A stretch of 64,000 bases of DNA from Flavobacteriales bacterium (GTDB lineage Bacteria; Bacteroidota; Bacteroidia; Flavobacteriales_D; Crocinitomicaceae). This document shows, piece after piece, positions 8,636-17,716 of this stretch. The stretch covers positions 124,001 to 188,000 of the forward strand of contig CANGJM010000001.1 in the NCBI GenBank assembly GCA_947454525.1, read 5' to 3'. The position numbers and the translations under genes are program-made. The notes under the pieces were generated by a model that did not search any database, had not been told where the DNA came from, and saw nothing but the letters and a program-made list of their open reading frames with translations. Position 1 is the first letter of the stretch. Each line of letters opens with the position of its first letter.

Positions 8636-9997
8636 ATGAAACTTGCTGCTCAGGATCCAATTTGTGCACTTGCCACCGCGAATGGCATTGGTGCGATTGC
8701 ACTCATTCGAACATCTGGACCACAATCAAAATCATTGGTATCCAAGTTATTCTCCAAAGACTTAAGCATCAAAAAAACGCATACTGTTCATTTGGGTTGG
8801 CTTTCGAATTTGGAAGGAGTCCGTATCGATGAGGTACTAGTGACCTTGTTCGATGACGGAAAAAGTTTCACAGGAGAGGAAAGTGTTGAGATTGCTTGTC
8901 ATGGTTCGATTTACATCCAACAGCAAATTTTGCAAGCACTGGGAAGCGTAGGCTTTCGCATGGCGGAACCGGGCGAATTCACGCAGCGTGCATTTTTAAA
9001 CGGACGCATGGACTTGTCTCAGGCAGAAGCGGTCGCGGATTTGATTGCTTCGCAGTCGAAGAACGCCCATGAAATTGCCTTGAAACAATTACGTGGAACT
9101 TTTTCCAGTGAACTGCAAGAATTGCGTGAGAAGTTGATTCACTTTGCTTCCTTAATCGAATTGGAACTCGATTTCGCAGAGGAAGATGTGGAATTTGCCG
9201 ATCGCAGTGCCTTGAATAATATGGTCGCGGAGGTATTGCATATGGTTCGACGTTTGGCTTCATCCTTTCAACTAGGAAACGCGATTAAAAACGGAGTTCC
9301 AGTTGCCATTGTCGGCGCACCAAATACAGGAAAAAGCACCTTATTGAATCAATTGCTTGGCGAAGAGCGTGCGATTGTCTCCAACATTGCCGGAACGACA
9401 CGCGACGTCATCGAAGAAACCTTAAATATCGACGGAATTTTATTTCGCTTAATCGATACAGCTGGAATCCGTGAAACCACAGAGACCATCGAGGCGATGG
9501 GGATTGAACGTTCCCAGCAGAAAATCCAACAAGCGAAAATTGTTTTGTGTTTAGCCGATGCTTCCGATTCCGAAAACCTTGATGAAACCGAAGCGTGGGT
9601 GAAAGACCTGCGTGAAAAACATCCAGACAAACACGTATTGTTATTGACAAACAAAGTTGATTTAGACACCTCGCGTTTGACAGATAGTTTACAAATCAGT
9701 GCCTTAACCGGAACTGGAATCAGCGAACTAAAAGAACAGTTAGTGACTTGTGTCTTGGGTGATTTCAACATCCAAGAAGAGACGATTGTATCGAACGCAC
9801 GTCATTTTGAGTCCTTGCAGAATACCGACGAAGCCTTAAGCAAAGCCCAAGAAGGACTACACAGCGGCACCACCGGAGATTTCATCGCGATGGACATCCG
9901 CACGGCGATGCGTCACCTCGGAAACATCACGGGTCACATCGATGTCGACACGGATATTTTGGGGTCGATCTTTAGTAAGTTTTGTATCGGTAAATAA
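8636..9997 (+). CDS. mnmE: tRNA uridine-34 5-carboxymethylaminomethyl GTPase MnmE
   Basis: 453 aa, full length. The N-terminal formyl-THF-binding domain (DPICALATANGIGAIALIR), the central helical domain and the inserted G domain are all present: P-loop GAPNTGKST (about 227-235), DTAG and TNKVD. The C-terminus ends in FCIGK, the conserved tail carrying the essential cysteine. With MnmG it modifies the wobble uridine of several tRNAs in the cytoplasm. It is the last gene before the putative integrative element and is intact, so integration left it functional. Confidence 0.97.
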   Translation: MKLAAQDPICALATANGIGAIALIRTSGPQSKSLVSKLFSKDLSIKKTHTVHLGWLSNLEGVRIDEVLVTLFDDGKSFTGEESVEIACHGSIYIQQQILQALGSVGFRMAEPGEFTQRAFLNGRMDLSQAEAVADLIASQSKNAHEIALKQLRGTFSSELQELREKLIHFASLIELELDFAEEDVEFADRSALNNMVAEVLHMVRRLASSFQLGNAIKNGVPVAIVGAPNTGKSTLLNQLLGEERAIVSNIAGTTRDVIEETLNIDGILFRLIDTAGIRETTETIEAMGIERSQQKIQQAKIVLCLADASDSENLDETEAWVKDLREKHPDKHVLLLTNKVDLDTSRLTDSLQISALTGTGISELKEQLVTCVLGDFNIQEETIVSNARHFESLQNTDEALSKAQEGLHSGTTGDFIAMDIRTAMRHLGNITGHIDVDTDILGSIFSKFCIGK

Positions 9998-10041
9998 ACG
10001 CCGATAAACAACGATAACCATCTACAACAAAAGATAACTGA

Positions 10042-10067
10042 AACCCTTGCTAGTCAAGGGTTTTTTC
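10042..10067 (+). terminator. rho-independent terminator of mnmE and possible left attachment core
   Basis: Stem AACCCTTG / CAAGGGTT with loop CTAGT, followed by TTTTTTCG. It lies 45 bp after mnmE. Two 8-bp arms around a 5-bp centre also resemble a tyrosine-recombinase core site, and a similar CCTT...AAGGG hairpin lies at the other end of the island (45542-45564). Confidence 0.7.
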
Positions 10068-10120
10068 GTTTTTAGATCCATAATCATTTTTCGACTTTTT
10101 TGGCAATTTGCATCAGATTT

Positions 10121-10165
10121 GTTGCTCATTTGTTGCTCGGATTTTTTGAGCAACATGTCAGCAAC
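10121..10165. repeat. left-end integrase arm-type repeats (GTTGCTC pairs)
   Basis: GTTGCTC at 10121 and 10132 form a direct pair with 11-bp period. GAGCAAC at 10148 and CAGCAAC at 10159 form an inverted pair with the same period. Similar pairs occur at 45472-45531, which suggests arm sites bound by the integrase N-terminal domain. Confidence 0.5.
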
Positions 10166-10191
10166 AAAATCAGAACGTAAATAAATGTAAT

Positions 10192-10241
10192 TGCACCACC
10201 GTGCTCCATGCTGCACCATCATGCACCACGCTGCACCCTAA
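10192..10241. repeat. five tandem 10-bp repeats (TGCaCCAnnn)
   Basis: Five head-to-tail units starting at 10192, 10202, 10212, 10222 and 10232: TGCACCACCG, TGCTCCATGC, TGCACCATCA, TGCACCACGC, TGCACCCTAA. The period is one DNA turn. The array ends 7 bp before the start of the HTH/integrase operon, so it is probably an operator bound by a cooperative regulator or the excisionase. Confidence 0.6.
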
Positions 10242-10248
10242 CAAACAA

Positions 10249-10614
10249 ATGAAAATGACTGCTAGTAAATATGCTTTTCCCAAAATCTGTGTTTTTTGCC
10301 AAGAAGTATTCGTGGCAAGAAAAAGCACCACTCTTTATTGTACGACCTCCTGTGCATCTAAGGCATATAAAGAGAACAAAAGACAGGAGAAAGTCCTGGA
10401 AAACAAAGAACAGATCAAAAGTAAATTGATCGCACCGGTAGTTCAAATTCAATCAAGGGAGGTCTTGAGTGTCAATGAGGTGAGTTTGTTACTTGGAGTA
10501 TCACGATGGACGGTTCAACGCATGCTCAAATCCAATAAAATCCAAAGTTTTACCATCGGAACTAGGCGATTAATCCTCCGTGAAGAATTAGATAATCTTT
10601 TTAAAACCAAATAG
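10249..10614 (+). CDS. excisionase-like HTH protein with N-terminal zinc-finger-like motif
   Basis: 121 aa. The N-terminal third has a Cys cluster, CVFC-x12-YCTTSC (about residues 11-31), like a small zinc ribbon. The C-terminal half is a MerR/excisionase-type HTH_17 domain (VLSVNEVSLLLGVSRWTVQRML ... FTIGTRRLILREEL). Such proteins next to an integrase are recombination directionality factors or regulators. The ATG at 10249 is preferred to the in-frame GTG upstream at 10201 because that would lie inside the tandem repeats. The integrase starts 3 bp after this stop codon. Confidence 0.75.
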   Translation: MKMTASKYAFPKICVFCQEVFVARKSTTLYCTTSCASKAYKENKRQEKVLENKEQIKSKLIAPVVQIQSREVLSVNEVSLLLGVSRWTVQRMLKSNKIQSFTIGTRRLILREELDNLFKTK

Positions 10615-10616
10615 AA

Positions 10617-11765
10617 ATGAGAGTTACACTTAGAATGCGTCCATTAAAGACAGGCCGAATCAGCCTTTACCTAGATCACTACCCACCAATTGTGCATCCA
10701 GAAAGTGGAAAAATTACCCGGTGGGAATACCTCGATATGTTTTTGTTTAGTCCGCCGCGAAATGAAATGGAAAAACGTCATAACCGTGATATGGAAACCA
10801 TGGCACGTTCGATAGCCTCCACAAGACAGCTTGATAGATTGGCGGGGAAATTTGGGATTAAGCGAAGCTCTCAGTTTGATGACTTCCTCCCGTTCTATGA
10901 AAAACAAATGAATAAATGGGTGGGCAATCCAAATACTCATGGGGGCTGGGTCGCATCCTATAAAACCTTTGTTCAGTTTTGTAATGGGCACTGTAACTTT
11001 GGTGATATCACACCACAGTTCATCAATGAGTATAAGGAATTCCTACAGAAGAAAGCCACTCGAATCAACTCACCTAAAATGCGCATTTCTGCCAATTCAT
11101 GTTATACTTATTACAACAAACTGAGGGCAACAGTTCGTGAAGCAATGGTATTTGGTCATTTGATCAGTAATCCCTTTGATGCTGTGAAGGGAATCCAACA
11201 ACCAGAAACCTACCGAGAGTTTTTAACGAAAGAAGAATTGGTGAAACTTTACCATACGGATGCCGGCTCTGATGTATTGAAACGCACCTGTATGTTTTCT
11301 GCGCTAACAGGCTTGCGCTTGGGTGACGTCATCAAACTTCGAGGAGATCAAATTCAACATTCAGAAGGAATGGGCTATTTCATTCGATTTACACAAAGCA
11401 AAACCAAAGGGATGGAGACCTTGCCCATTTCCGATGAAGCGTTGAGTTTACTCGGTGATTTTGAAGTAAACCAGGCTCCCATTTTTGGGGAGTATCAGTT
11501 CCATCGTGACTATGCGAATTTGAATAGTTGGTTACTCAGAGCTGGAATTCGTAAAAAGATCACCTTTCATAATTTCCGTCATACGTTTGCGACATTACAA
11601 CTAGCGGAAGGAACCGATATCTATACCGTTTCAAAATTACTTGGGCACAAGCATATTCATACCACTCAAATTTATGGTAAGGTGATGGATACAACGAAAA
11701 CAAAAGCAATGAAAAGTATTCAATTAGGAATCAAAACTGACAACAAAAAACAAGAAAACGAATAA
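10617..11765 (+). CDS. tyrosine recombinase/site-specific integrase
   Basis: 382 aa. There is an N-terminal arm-binding domain, a SAM-like core-binding domain (about 100-200, FDDFLPFYEKQMNKWVG), then the catalytic domain with Arg234 in TGLRLGD, the beta-hairpin lysine in QSKTKG, HNFRHTFAT and LGHKHIHTTQIYGKV with the nucleophile Tyr353. All catalytic residues are present, so it is likely active. This architecture is common in Bacteroidota integrative elements. It is presumed to catalyse excision and integration of the island through the repeats at 10.04-10.17 and 45.47-45.56 kb. Confidence 0.95.
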   Translation: MRVTLRMRPLKTGRISLYLDHYPPIVHPESGKITRWEYLDMFLFSPPRNEMEKRHNRDMETMARSIASTRQLDRLAGKFGIKRSSQFDDFLPFYEKQMNKWVGNPNTHGGWVASYKTFVQFCNGHCNFGDITPQFINEYKEFLQKKATRINSPKMRISANSCYTYYNKLRATVREAMVFGHLISNPFDAVKGIQQPETYREFLTKEELVKLYHTDAGSDVLKRTCMFSALTGLRLGDVIKLRGDQIQHSEGMGYFIRFTQSKTKGMETLPISDEALSLLGDFEVNQAPIFGEYQFHRDYANLNSWLLRAGIRKKITFHNFRHTFATLQLAEGTDIYTVSKLLGHKHIHTTQIYGKVMDTTKTKAMKSIQLGIKTDNKKQENE

Positions 11766-11857
11766 ATGGCAGTGACAAAGTGACAGATAATCAGTACAAT
11801 AGGTATTCGAACCTACGTTTCTCGATTTTGCGCAGTTCAATGATTTACTCCGCAATT

Positions 11858-11894
11858 TGGCACACTTTGGCACATTCTGGCACTGAAAGTGTGC
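11858..11894. promoter_or_regulatory. 10-bp-periodic TGGCAC repeats inside an inverted repeat
   Basis: TGGCAC occurs at 11858, 11868 and 11878. GCACACTT (11860-11867) and AAGTGTGC (11887-11894) form a perfect 8-bp inverted repeat. It lies about 110 bp upstream of the HTH gene at 12001, in the 217-bp spacer after the integrase. Probable operator. Confidence 0.4.
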
Positions 11895-12000
11895 GGAGAT
11901 TTTAGCATAATGAACCTTCAAAAAATCGATAAATAAAACACAGAAACAATAAGTACTGGCACGGTCTTTTTTTTGATGAAGGGTGAGTAAACAAATCTAT

Positions 12001-12351
12001 ATGAAAGAAAGTATTACTCATTTACAAGCATTCATCACAGAGTTGGTGAATGAAGCAGTTCAGACCGCATTAGAACAGCATCAAGAAACGTCAGTTACAG
12101 AACTGGCCGAGAACAATCAAAAAGCCGAAGTACTAAATGCCACCCAGGCAGCAGAGTTTCTGCATATTGCCAAACAGACTTTGTACTCCATGACGAGTAG
12201 AAGAAAAATTCCGTTCTATAAGAATGGAAAAAAGATTCTTTTTCGAAGAGGGGATTTAGAAGAATGGCTTGATGCTGGAAAGCACGAGCAAGAGAAAAAC
12301 ATTCAGCAACAGGCATTAAGGTATGTGCAGGATAAACCTTTAAGACGTTAA
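12001..12351 (+). CDS. HTH (excisionase/MerR-like) DNA-binding protein
   Basis: 116 aa. An acidic coiled N-terminal part is followed by an HTH_17 domain (about 45-95): VLNATQAAEFLHIAKQTLYSMTSRRKIPFYKNGKKILFRRGDLEEW, broken here only for description. This family sits with DUF3987 genes in Bacteroidota mobile elements and probably regulates replication or excision. A GTG at 11983 in frame is an alternative start; the ATG is preferred. The DUF3987 gene starts 3 bp downstream, so the two are an operon. Confidence 0.75.
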   Translation: MKESITHLQAFITELVNEAVQTALEQHQETSVTELAENNQKAEVLNATQAAEFLHIAKQTLYSMTSRRKIPFYKNGKKILFRRGDLEEWLDAGKHEQEKNIQQQALRYVQDKPLRR

Positions 12352-12353
12352 TT

Positions 12354-13739
12354 ATGCATTCAAAACCATTCAATGTCGAGCAAGAAGATTTATTCTTGTT
12401 ACCGCAATACCAGGACGAGCTTTGCGCTACCTTTCCTGAAGAAATATACAGGCATTTGCCCGATCCACTTAAGAGTTTGTTTGAAAACATCAATAATCCG
12501 TATGAACGAGATATCCTATTACTTGGCTCAATCACCGTTTTGTCGGGTTGCATGCCAAATGTGATTGGCTTTTATGATCGCAAATGGGTTTCTCCTAACT
12601 TCTACACGTTTATTGAAGCACCAGCAGGTTCAGGGAAAGGTGTGCTTAGTTGGACACGCCTCATCGGTATGGAAATCCATAAAATGCTTTTGGAAGAGAC
12701 ACGCTTGGCCAAACAAGCATTCGATGAACTCAAGAAAGAGAAGATCAAGAACAAAGACCAGGATCTTGCTCAACTGAAAGAACCTCCATATAAACTACTT
12801 TTTATTCCTGCTAACAATAGTGCTAGCTCGGTGGTGCAGACCCTCAGTGAAAACGACGGGGCAGGGATTCTCTTCTCAACAGAAGCCGATACACTCGCCA
12901 ACGCCTTAGCGCAAGATTGGGGAAATTTCAGTGATGTACTACGAGGCGCATTTCATCATGAGCCGGTAGAGATGCAACGACGTCAGAACCGCGAACACTT
13001 TTCAGTAGAACATCCACGTCTATCGGTACTTCTTACCGGGACACGCGGACAGGTTTTTCGCTTGATACCAAATACCGAAAACGGATTATTTAGCCGTTTC
13101 ATGTTTTATTCGTTTCCAGCTGTCCCAAGTTTCCGGGACGTATTTGCCCACAATGGAACAGATCCGGGACACTCTTTTCGTGAATTGGGACAGTTGGCCC
13201 AGCAGATGTACCAATTTCTAAAAGCACAATCTGAACCCATACAACTGTATTTCTTACCCGAACAACAAGCCGATTTTATTGCCTTTTTTCGTGAAGTAAC
13301 AGAGGTTGCACATAGAGGTTCAGGTGTCCCTATTTTAGCCACTATTCACCGCCTTGGACTCATTAGTTTTCGCATCGCGATGGTCATGAGTATGGTGCGT
13401 TATTACCATTTTAAGAAACGAAAAAACCAGCCTACGGTCAAAATACAACAAGCAGATTTAGTGATTGCCAAAAAGATCAGCCTAACGCTACTCTACCACG
13501 CCAATATGCTCATCGCTGACATGAAAGACGGAAGTAAAATCATTCAAACACAAGCAAAGCAGCAGCACTTTTTTGCAGCCCTCCCCAATGAATTCAGTTG
13601 GGCCCAAGCATTAGAAACAGGAAAGCAATTCGGCATGTCACCCTCATCTGTCCGACGCTACTTATTGGGTGGCCAATTCGAACGAATTACCAAAGCAAAC
13701 TACCGCAAAATAGTCAAACCAGAAAGCGGTGAACATTGA
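12354..13739 (+). CDS. DUF3987 domain protein (element primase/helicase-like ATPase)
   Basis: 461 aa matching the DUF3987 pattern. It has a P-loop EAPAGSGKGVLSW (about residues 84-96), a FIPANNSASSVVQTL segment, ILFSTEADTL as Walker-B-like region, and a C-terminal part with an HTH-like SPSSVRRYLLGG. DUF3987 proteins are found in plasmids and integrative elements and resemble virulence-associated E / primase-helicase ATPases; a replication role is inferred. Its stop codon lies inside a 33-bp sequence that recurs, inverted, at 43.2 and 45.3 kb. Confidence 0.8.
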   Translation: MHSKPFNVEQEDLFLLPQYQDELCATFPEEIYRHLPDPLKSLFENINNPYERDILLLGSITVLSGCMPNVIGFYDRKWVSPNFYTFIEAPAGSGKGVLSWTRLIGMEIHKMLLEETRLAKQAFDELKKEKIKNKDQDLAQLKEPPYKLLFIPANNSASSVVQTLSENDGAGILFSTEADTLANALAQDWGNFSDVLRGAFHHEPVEMQRRQNREHFSVEHPRLSVLLTGTRGQVFRLIPNTENGLFSRFMFYSFPAVPSFRDVFAHNGTDPGHSFRELGQLAQQMYQFLKAQSEPIQLYFLPEQQADFIAFFREVTEVAHRGSGVPILATIHRLGLISFRIAMVMSMVRYYHFKKRKNQPTVKIQQADLVIAKKISLTLLYHANMLIADMKDGSKIIQTQAKQQHFFAALPNEFSWAQALETGKQFGMSPSSVRRYLLGGQFERITKANYRKIVKPESGEH

Positions 13740-13759
13740 ACAAATGAATAAATGAACAT
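13727..13759 (-). repeat. 33-bp dispersed repeat, copy 1 (inverted)
   Basis: The reverse complement of this stretch is identical over 33 bp to 43211-43243 and 45336-45368. It is built of TTCA steps about 8 bp apart (TTCATTTA TTCATTTG TTCAATG TTCACC in the other orientation). It spans the stop codon of the DUF3987 gene. Confidence 0.85.
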
Positions 13760-13772
13760 TGGGGAATAAATC

Positions 13773-13982
13773 ATGGAAAATCAAGCACACATCCAACGAG
13801 CCCAAGAATTACAACGTATGGGCAAGAGTATTCGGCAAATAGCCGCCGAATTATATGTCAGCAAAAGCAAGGTGTTTCGTTGGCTTAATGGACAGCAACC
13901 TTTAACACAAAAAATGTTCCTCATTTTTCCTTACAAAAGAAAAAATACGGTCATCTTAACTTGGGTTGATGGTAATTATTAG
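13773..13982 (+). CDS. small HTH protein (resolvase-like homeodomain), perhaps truncated
   Basis: 69 aa. Residues 5-40 form a homeodomain-like HTH: RAQELQRMGKSIRQIAAEL followed by VSKSKVFRWL. The remaining 30 residues (PLTQKMFLIFPYKRKN) match nothing I know and may result from a frameshift or a recombined end. It lies 33 bp after the DUF3987 gene, probably in the same operon. Function unknown; DNA binding is likely. Confidence 0.5.
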   Translation: MENQAHIQRAQELQRMGKSIRQIAAELYVSKSKVFRWLNGQQPLTQKMFLIFPYKRKNTVILTWVDGNY

Positions 13983-14141
13983 ATGAAAGAAGATACCTGT
14001 GTAAGGCATCAATTTATAGATCCGAATACAATCGAAAAGAAAAGATTTCCAAAACTGAAGCACTGGTAATTAAGTAAAACACCACGAGATTAAATTTAAA
14101 TCTGAATGTATTATATTTTCATATAGTTTGGATAAAGTCGA

Positions 14142-17100
14142 CTAGCTTCTGATACTTCTAAATTGATTTCTGTAAAATGAAATTTCCTTTAAATTTTCGG
14201 CTTTGAAATCTTTTATTAATCCTAATTGCTTTAATGTTTGGGCGAATCTTTTATTATTATCAGTCTTGTTCAATTTAAATTTAATCTTGGTTTTATCAAG
14301 ACCCTTTAAGTCACCATTAAAATGAATTAAATATTGGTTTAGGTTAAATTTATCAAGTCTCCCTTTGTCGAACAACCATATAAAGAAATTTATTTGTTCA
14401 AACGATGGCAGTGTTCGTAAAACCAAATTATTCAAAGGATTGTTTTTTGAATAATCATATTTCTTGATAAGTTTAAGGAGGCTTATACTTTCTTGATTCT
14501 GAATTGTGAAAGTCTCAAAGTTGCTAATTGTTGACACAGATTTCTCAAAGAAAGTCTTTGAAAAGTTGTTTCTTACAATATAGATTAATTCTTTTTGATT
14601 TAGATTTTGAAAAACTAAACTGTTATTTTCATTAGCTAAGATGTCGACTGAATAGGTTTTTGCAAATTTCAAATGTAAGTATTCATTACCAAAATGACTT
14701 TTGATTTGTTCATAGACAGCAAGACAGCTTGTTGGATAAAAAGCCTTTGTATCAATTAAAACTTCCAAATTATTCATGTTTGTAAGGGTACTAATAATTC
14801 TATCCGGTATGTAGAAATGGAACTTATTTTTTAGCTTTTGTAATGAGTTTTTAGTCAGTTTATGCTCTAATAATGACTCCCAGAAGCTCATCAATCTTTC
14901 TATGGCGAGTTCCTTTGATTTTTGTTCATTAAAAATATTTATGGCCGAAGTCCAAGAAACATTATTTATAATTGATAAAATAGATTCATCCATTCCAAAT
15001 TTCTCAAAATAAACTACAAGATTTTCCCATGTGCTTTTAGCCTTCATATTTGTAATTATTGACCCCCATAATTCTTCCGGATAATCCTCTAATTTGAATT
15101 CACTAAAATCCACATTCGAAATGATTTTAGTCTTATCTATCTCAACATCTTTATTTAATAGGTCAATCACAAACGATTCCTCTTCAATCCAAGTCCCGTC
15201 TTTACTTTTAATCTCGAATAATACATTCTTCGTAAATTCAAATAAATTAGAGTTAATGTAATTTTTAATGGAAGTGAATCGACTATTCATAACGTTAGAA
15301 TATGTCGGGACATTTAGTTTGTCGTCGTTATAGATTTTCCCCCACAAATTCAACATTTGCATATTTATTTTGTACAAATTCTTCTCAAAAATTAAGTCTA
15401 AAACCCAAGAATTATTGATTTCCATAATTTGATAGAATTTTACTTCTAATGATTCGAGAATGTCGTCGAGGTGATTTTTACCATTTAATATTCTCTCTTT
15501 ATCCTCTGGGAAAATACTTGTAACTTCTTGTTTACTCGAAATGTAATCGCTCAGTTTATTTTGAATATTTTGATTCTTTATTATTTCTTGGTCTTGATAG
15601 ATTAATAATTGTGGTAGTAAGAGATCAAAAGTTTCATTTCTAAATTCTGCGAAGCTAAGTGCGGAAATTGTAAAATTCTGCCAATTAGCGAATATGTGCA
15701 TTGAAATTCTTTGAATAAATGTGGTTCTTGGGATGTAATACTCCAAGAATTTTAAATGATAGTCGGAACCATTCGAGAAGATTACATCTAATTGATCGTT
15801 CAATTTTGATTTATTTAAAATCTCATCGAACAATTCCTCACAGAAGTATGTCATTTTGTTCCAGTCCGATGGTGTAAATTGGGCTAAAAAAGAACTTGGG
15901 CTGTCAAAATGTTGATCAACATTGAAAATTATTCCTGTTCTAAATTTCATATATAAAGACCTGTCATTAAAGCTTAGATCTCCCTCATGAAATATTGAAG
16001 TGTAATGCTTGAAATTAAAATTTATATGACTTTCCAAAATTAATGCAGCAACAAGATTGGTTTTGAGTTCCGACTTTGAATAGTTATCGTGAACATCATT
16101 AATTATCACGTTTGCATCTTGATATGGTTGAGACAAGACCTCCTTTAATAATTTTGAGAATTGTTCTTCTTTTTTGTTTTGGCGAATAATATTTGCAAAC
16201 GTTTCGGTCTTTAGTTTTTTTATTTCGCTTTCAATATTCAAAATAATTTTGTGCACTTCAGAAGTATCTTCCTCAGCAGATATCTTTGTTTCACTTAGTG
16301 TTTCAATTAGAGCTTTTTTGCCATTAATTAAATCATTCTGAAAGTCCTTTCGTTTATTTAAAATTTGTTCCAGTTTACTTGTTCCTGAATTAATGTTTTC
16401 AAAATCCAATGGGAATAAATTTTTATAAATAACTATTGCTAGAAGCTCATGTTTTGGTAAGTCTATAATGTTTTTATCATTTTTCTCTATAACCTTCAGA
16501 TATACCAAATAATCATTATAAATGCTTTTAATAGTTCGCATTTCATCAATGCATAAAGCTGATATTTTTATCACGCTTTTGAATTGTTCTCTAGAATTAG
16601 GATTAGTAATGGAATTAATCTCTTCCTTAAAAAGATCATTCATTTTGGCCTGTGAATTCTTCGAACTAATAAAAGGAACGACAGGAATTATTAAATCAAA
16701 AAATTTATTTTTTTCATTTTCATTTTTAAAAATGGATTCTCTAAGCACAAAAAGAAATTTAACATTTCGATTCTTTAAATCAGGCGAGTATCTTAATACA
16801 TGGTTTATTTCTCTTAATTTCTCAAAGATTTCGTAATCATTAAATCGATCTAGATCCTCGAAAACCATTAATTTTATCCCCCCCTTTTTTATCAGGTAGA
16901 TGAGCTCATCAAGATGTGAGTTTAATGAGAAATGAGGTTCTTTTCTATCAAAATTGGCACCGATAGATTTGATCTCAAATTTGTCCAATCGTAATTCTAA
17001 AAAACGATGAATAATTATTGAAAGCAAAGTAGTTGATAATGCCAATGCTAAAAGAAACATAGATGCTTTATACCAAAAGGATTCTATTATTGAATACAAA

Positions 17101-17669
17101 TTTGGCATACTGATCCATTTGTAAAGAAGATTTGGACACCAAAAAAGAATTGCCGAAATACTGGTTATAACAATTAGTGCAGAATATAAGAATGGTTTTC
17201 CGTAACCATGTTCGATTGTCTTTCTAAAAATTCTAACTATATTTTGATTATTAACTTGAAAAATTATTTGTTGTAAAACTCCGATTTCAAGTTCAATTTG
17301 TTCCTCATTCGCAGTGGTGTTTCTTCCAGCGATAATAACTCTTCGTCTTTTATCGGTTTCTTCCGTTTTTCGAAAATTAAAATTTGCAAGGGATATTCTT
17401 ATGACTTGCGATGGTTTATATTTTTCGGTTTTGGATAGATATGTTTCTATAATACTACTCTTTCCCGTACCATAGCCACCTGTCAGAGCCACGTTGTAAT
17501 GATTTTCATCACCTAAGGCTTCATCAATAGCAGCACAATAGAGCCCATTAGTATCTGCATTATTCGTAGGGGTTAAACTCTCAAAGTCAAAAACTTTAAT
17601 TTGTGGTTCAGTTTTAATTCTAGAAGTAGAGTTTAATTTTTCCTCTAGTTTACTTATCCATTTAATCAT
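14142..17669 (-). CDS. YobI/KAP-type membrane P-loop NTPase
   Basis: 1175 aa. Walker A ALTGGYGTGKSS lies near residues 62-73 and Walker B in IKLMVFEDLDRF (about 265-280). Two hydrophobic helices (about 160-180 and 200-225) lie between them, the KAP/YobI arrangement with membrane segments inserted in the NTPase. LFVLRESIF and the Asp-rich sensor region follow. The C-terminal 600 residues are helical and unrecognised, fitting a sensor or scaffold. STAND/KAP ATPases often act as invader sensors. It is the third gene of an operon after a SEFIR protein (38 or more bp spacing) and a nuclease. A TTG at 17678 is a possible alternative start. Very AT-rich and Lys/Asn-rich compared with the chromosomal genes, as expected for transferred DNA. 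Confidence 0.75.
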   Translation of the reverse strand: MIKWISKLEEKLNSTSRIKTEPQIKVFDFESLTPTNNADTNGLYCAAIDEALGDENHYNVALTGGYGTGKSSIIETYLSKTEKYKPSQVIRISLANFNFRKTEETDKRRRVIIAGRNTTANEEQIELEIGVLQQIIFQVNNQNIVRIFRKTIEHGYGKPFLYSALIVITSISAILFWCPNLLYKWISMPNLYSIIESFWYKASMFLLALALSTTLLSIIIHRFLELRLDKFEIKSIGANFDRKEPHFSLNSHLDELIYLIKKGGIKLMVFEDLDRFNDYEIFEKLREINHVLRYSPDLKNRNVKFLFVLRESIFKNENEKNKFFDLIIPVVPFISSKNSQAKMNDLFKEEINSITNPNSREQFKSVIKISALCIDEMRTIKSIYNDYLVYLKVIEKNDKNIIDLPKHELLAIVIYKNLFPLDFENINSGTSKLEQILNKRKDFQNDLINGKKALIETLSETKISAEEDTSEVHKIILNIESEIKKLKTETFANIIRQNKKEEQFSKLLKEVLSQPYQDANVIINDVHDNYSKSELKTNLVAALILESHINFNFKHYTSIFHEGDLSFNDRSLYMKFRTGIIFNVDQHFDSPSSFLAQFTPSDWNKMTYFCEELFDEILNKSKLNDQLDVIFSNGSDYHLKFLEYYIPRTTFIQRISMHIFANWQNFTISALSFAEFRNETFDLLLPQLLIYQDQEIIKNQNIQNKLSDYISSKQEVTSIFPEDKERILNGKNHLDDILESLEVKFYQIMEINNSWVLDLIFEKNLYKINMQMLNLWGKIYNDDKLNVPTYSNVMNSRFTSIKNYINSNLFEFTKNVLFEIKSKDGTWIEEESFVIDLLNKDVEIDKTKIISNVDFSEFKLEDYPEELWGSIITNMKAKSTWENLVVYFEKFGMDESILSIINNVSWTSAINIFNEQKSKELAIERLMSFWESLLEHKLTKNSLQKLKNKFHFYIPDRIISTLTNMNNLEVLIDTKAFYPTSCLAVYEQIKSHFGNEYLHLKFAKTYSVDILANENNSLVFQNLNQKELIYIVRNNFSKTFFEKSVSTISNFETFTIQNQESISLLKLIKKYDYSKNNPLNNLVLRTLPSFEQINFFIWLFDKGRLDKFNLNQYLIHFNGDLKGLDKTKIKFKLNKTDNNKRFAQTLKQLGLIKDFKAENLKEISFYRNQFRSIRS

Positions 17670-17716
17670 TTTCCACAATTTAATTTTCTTTAATATTTTG
17701 TTTTACATCTTAATCA

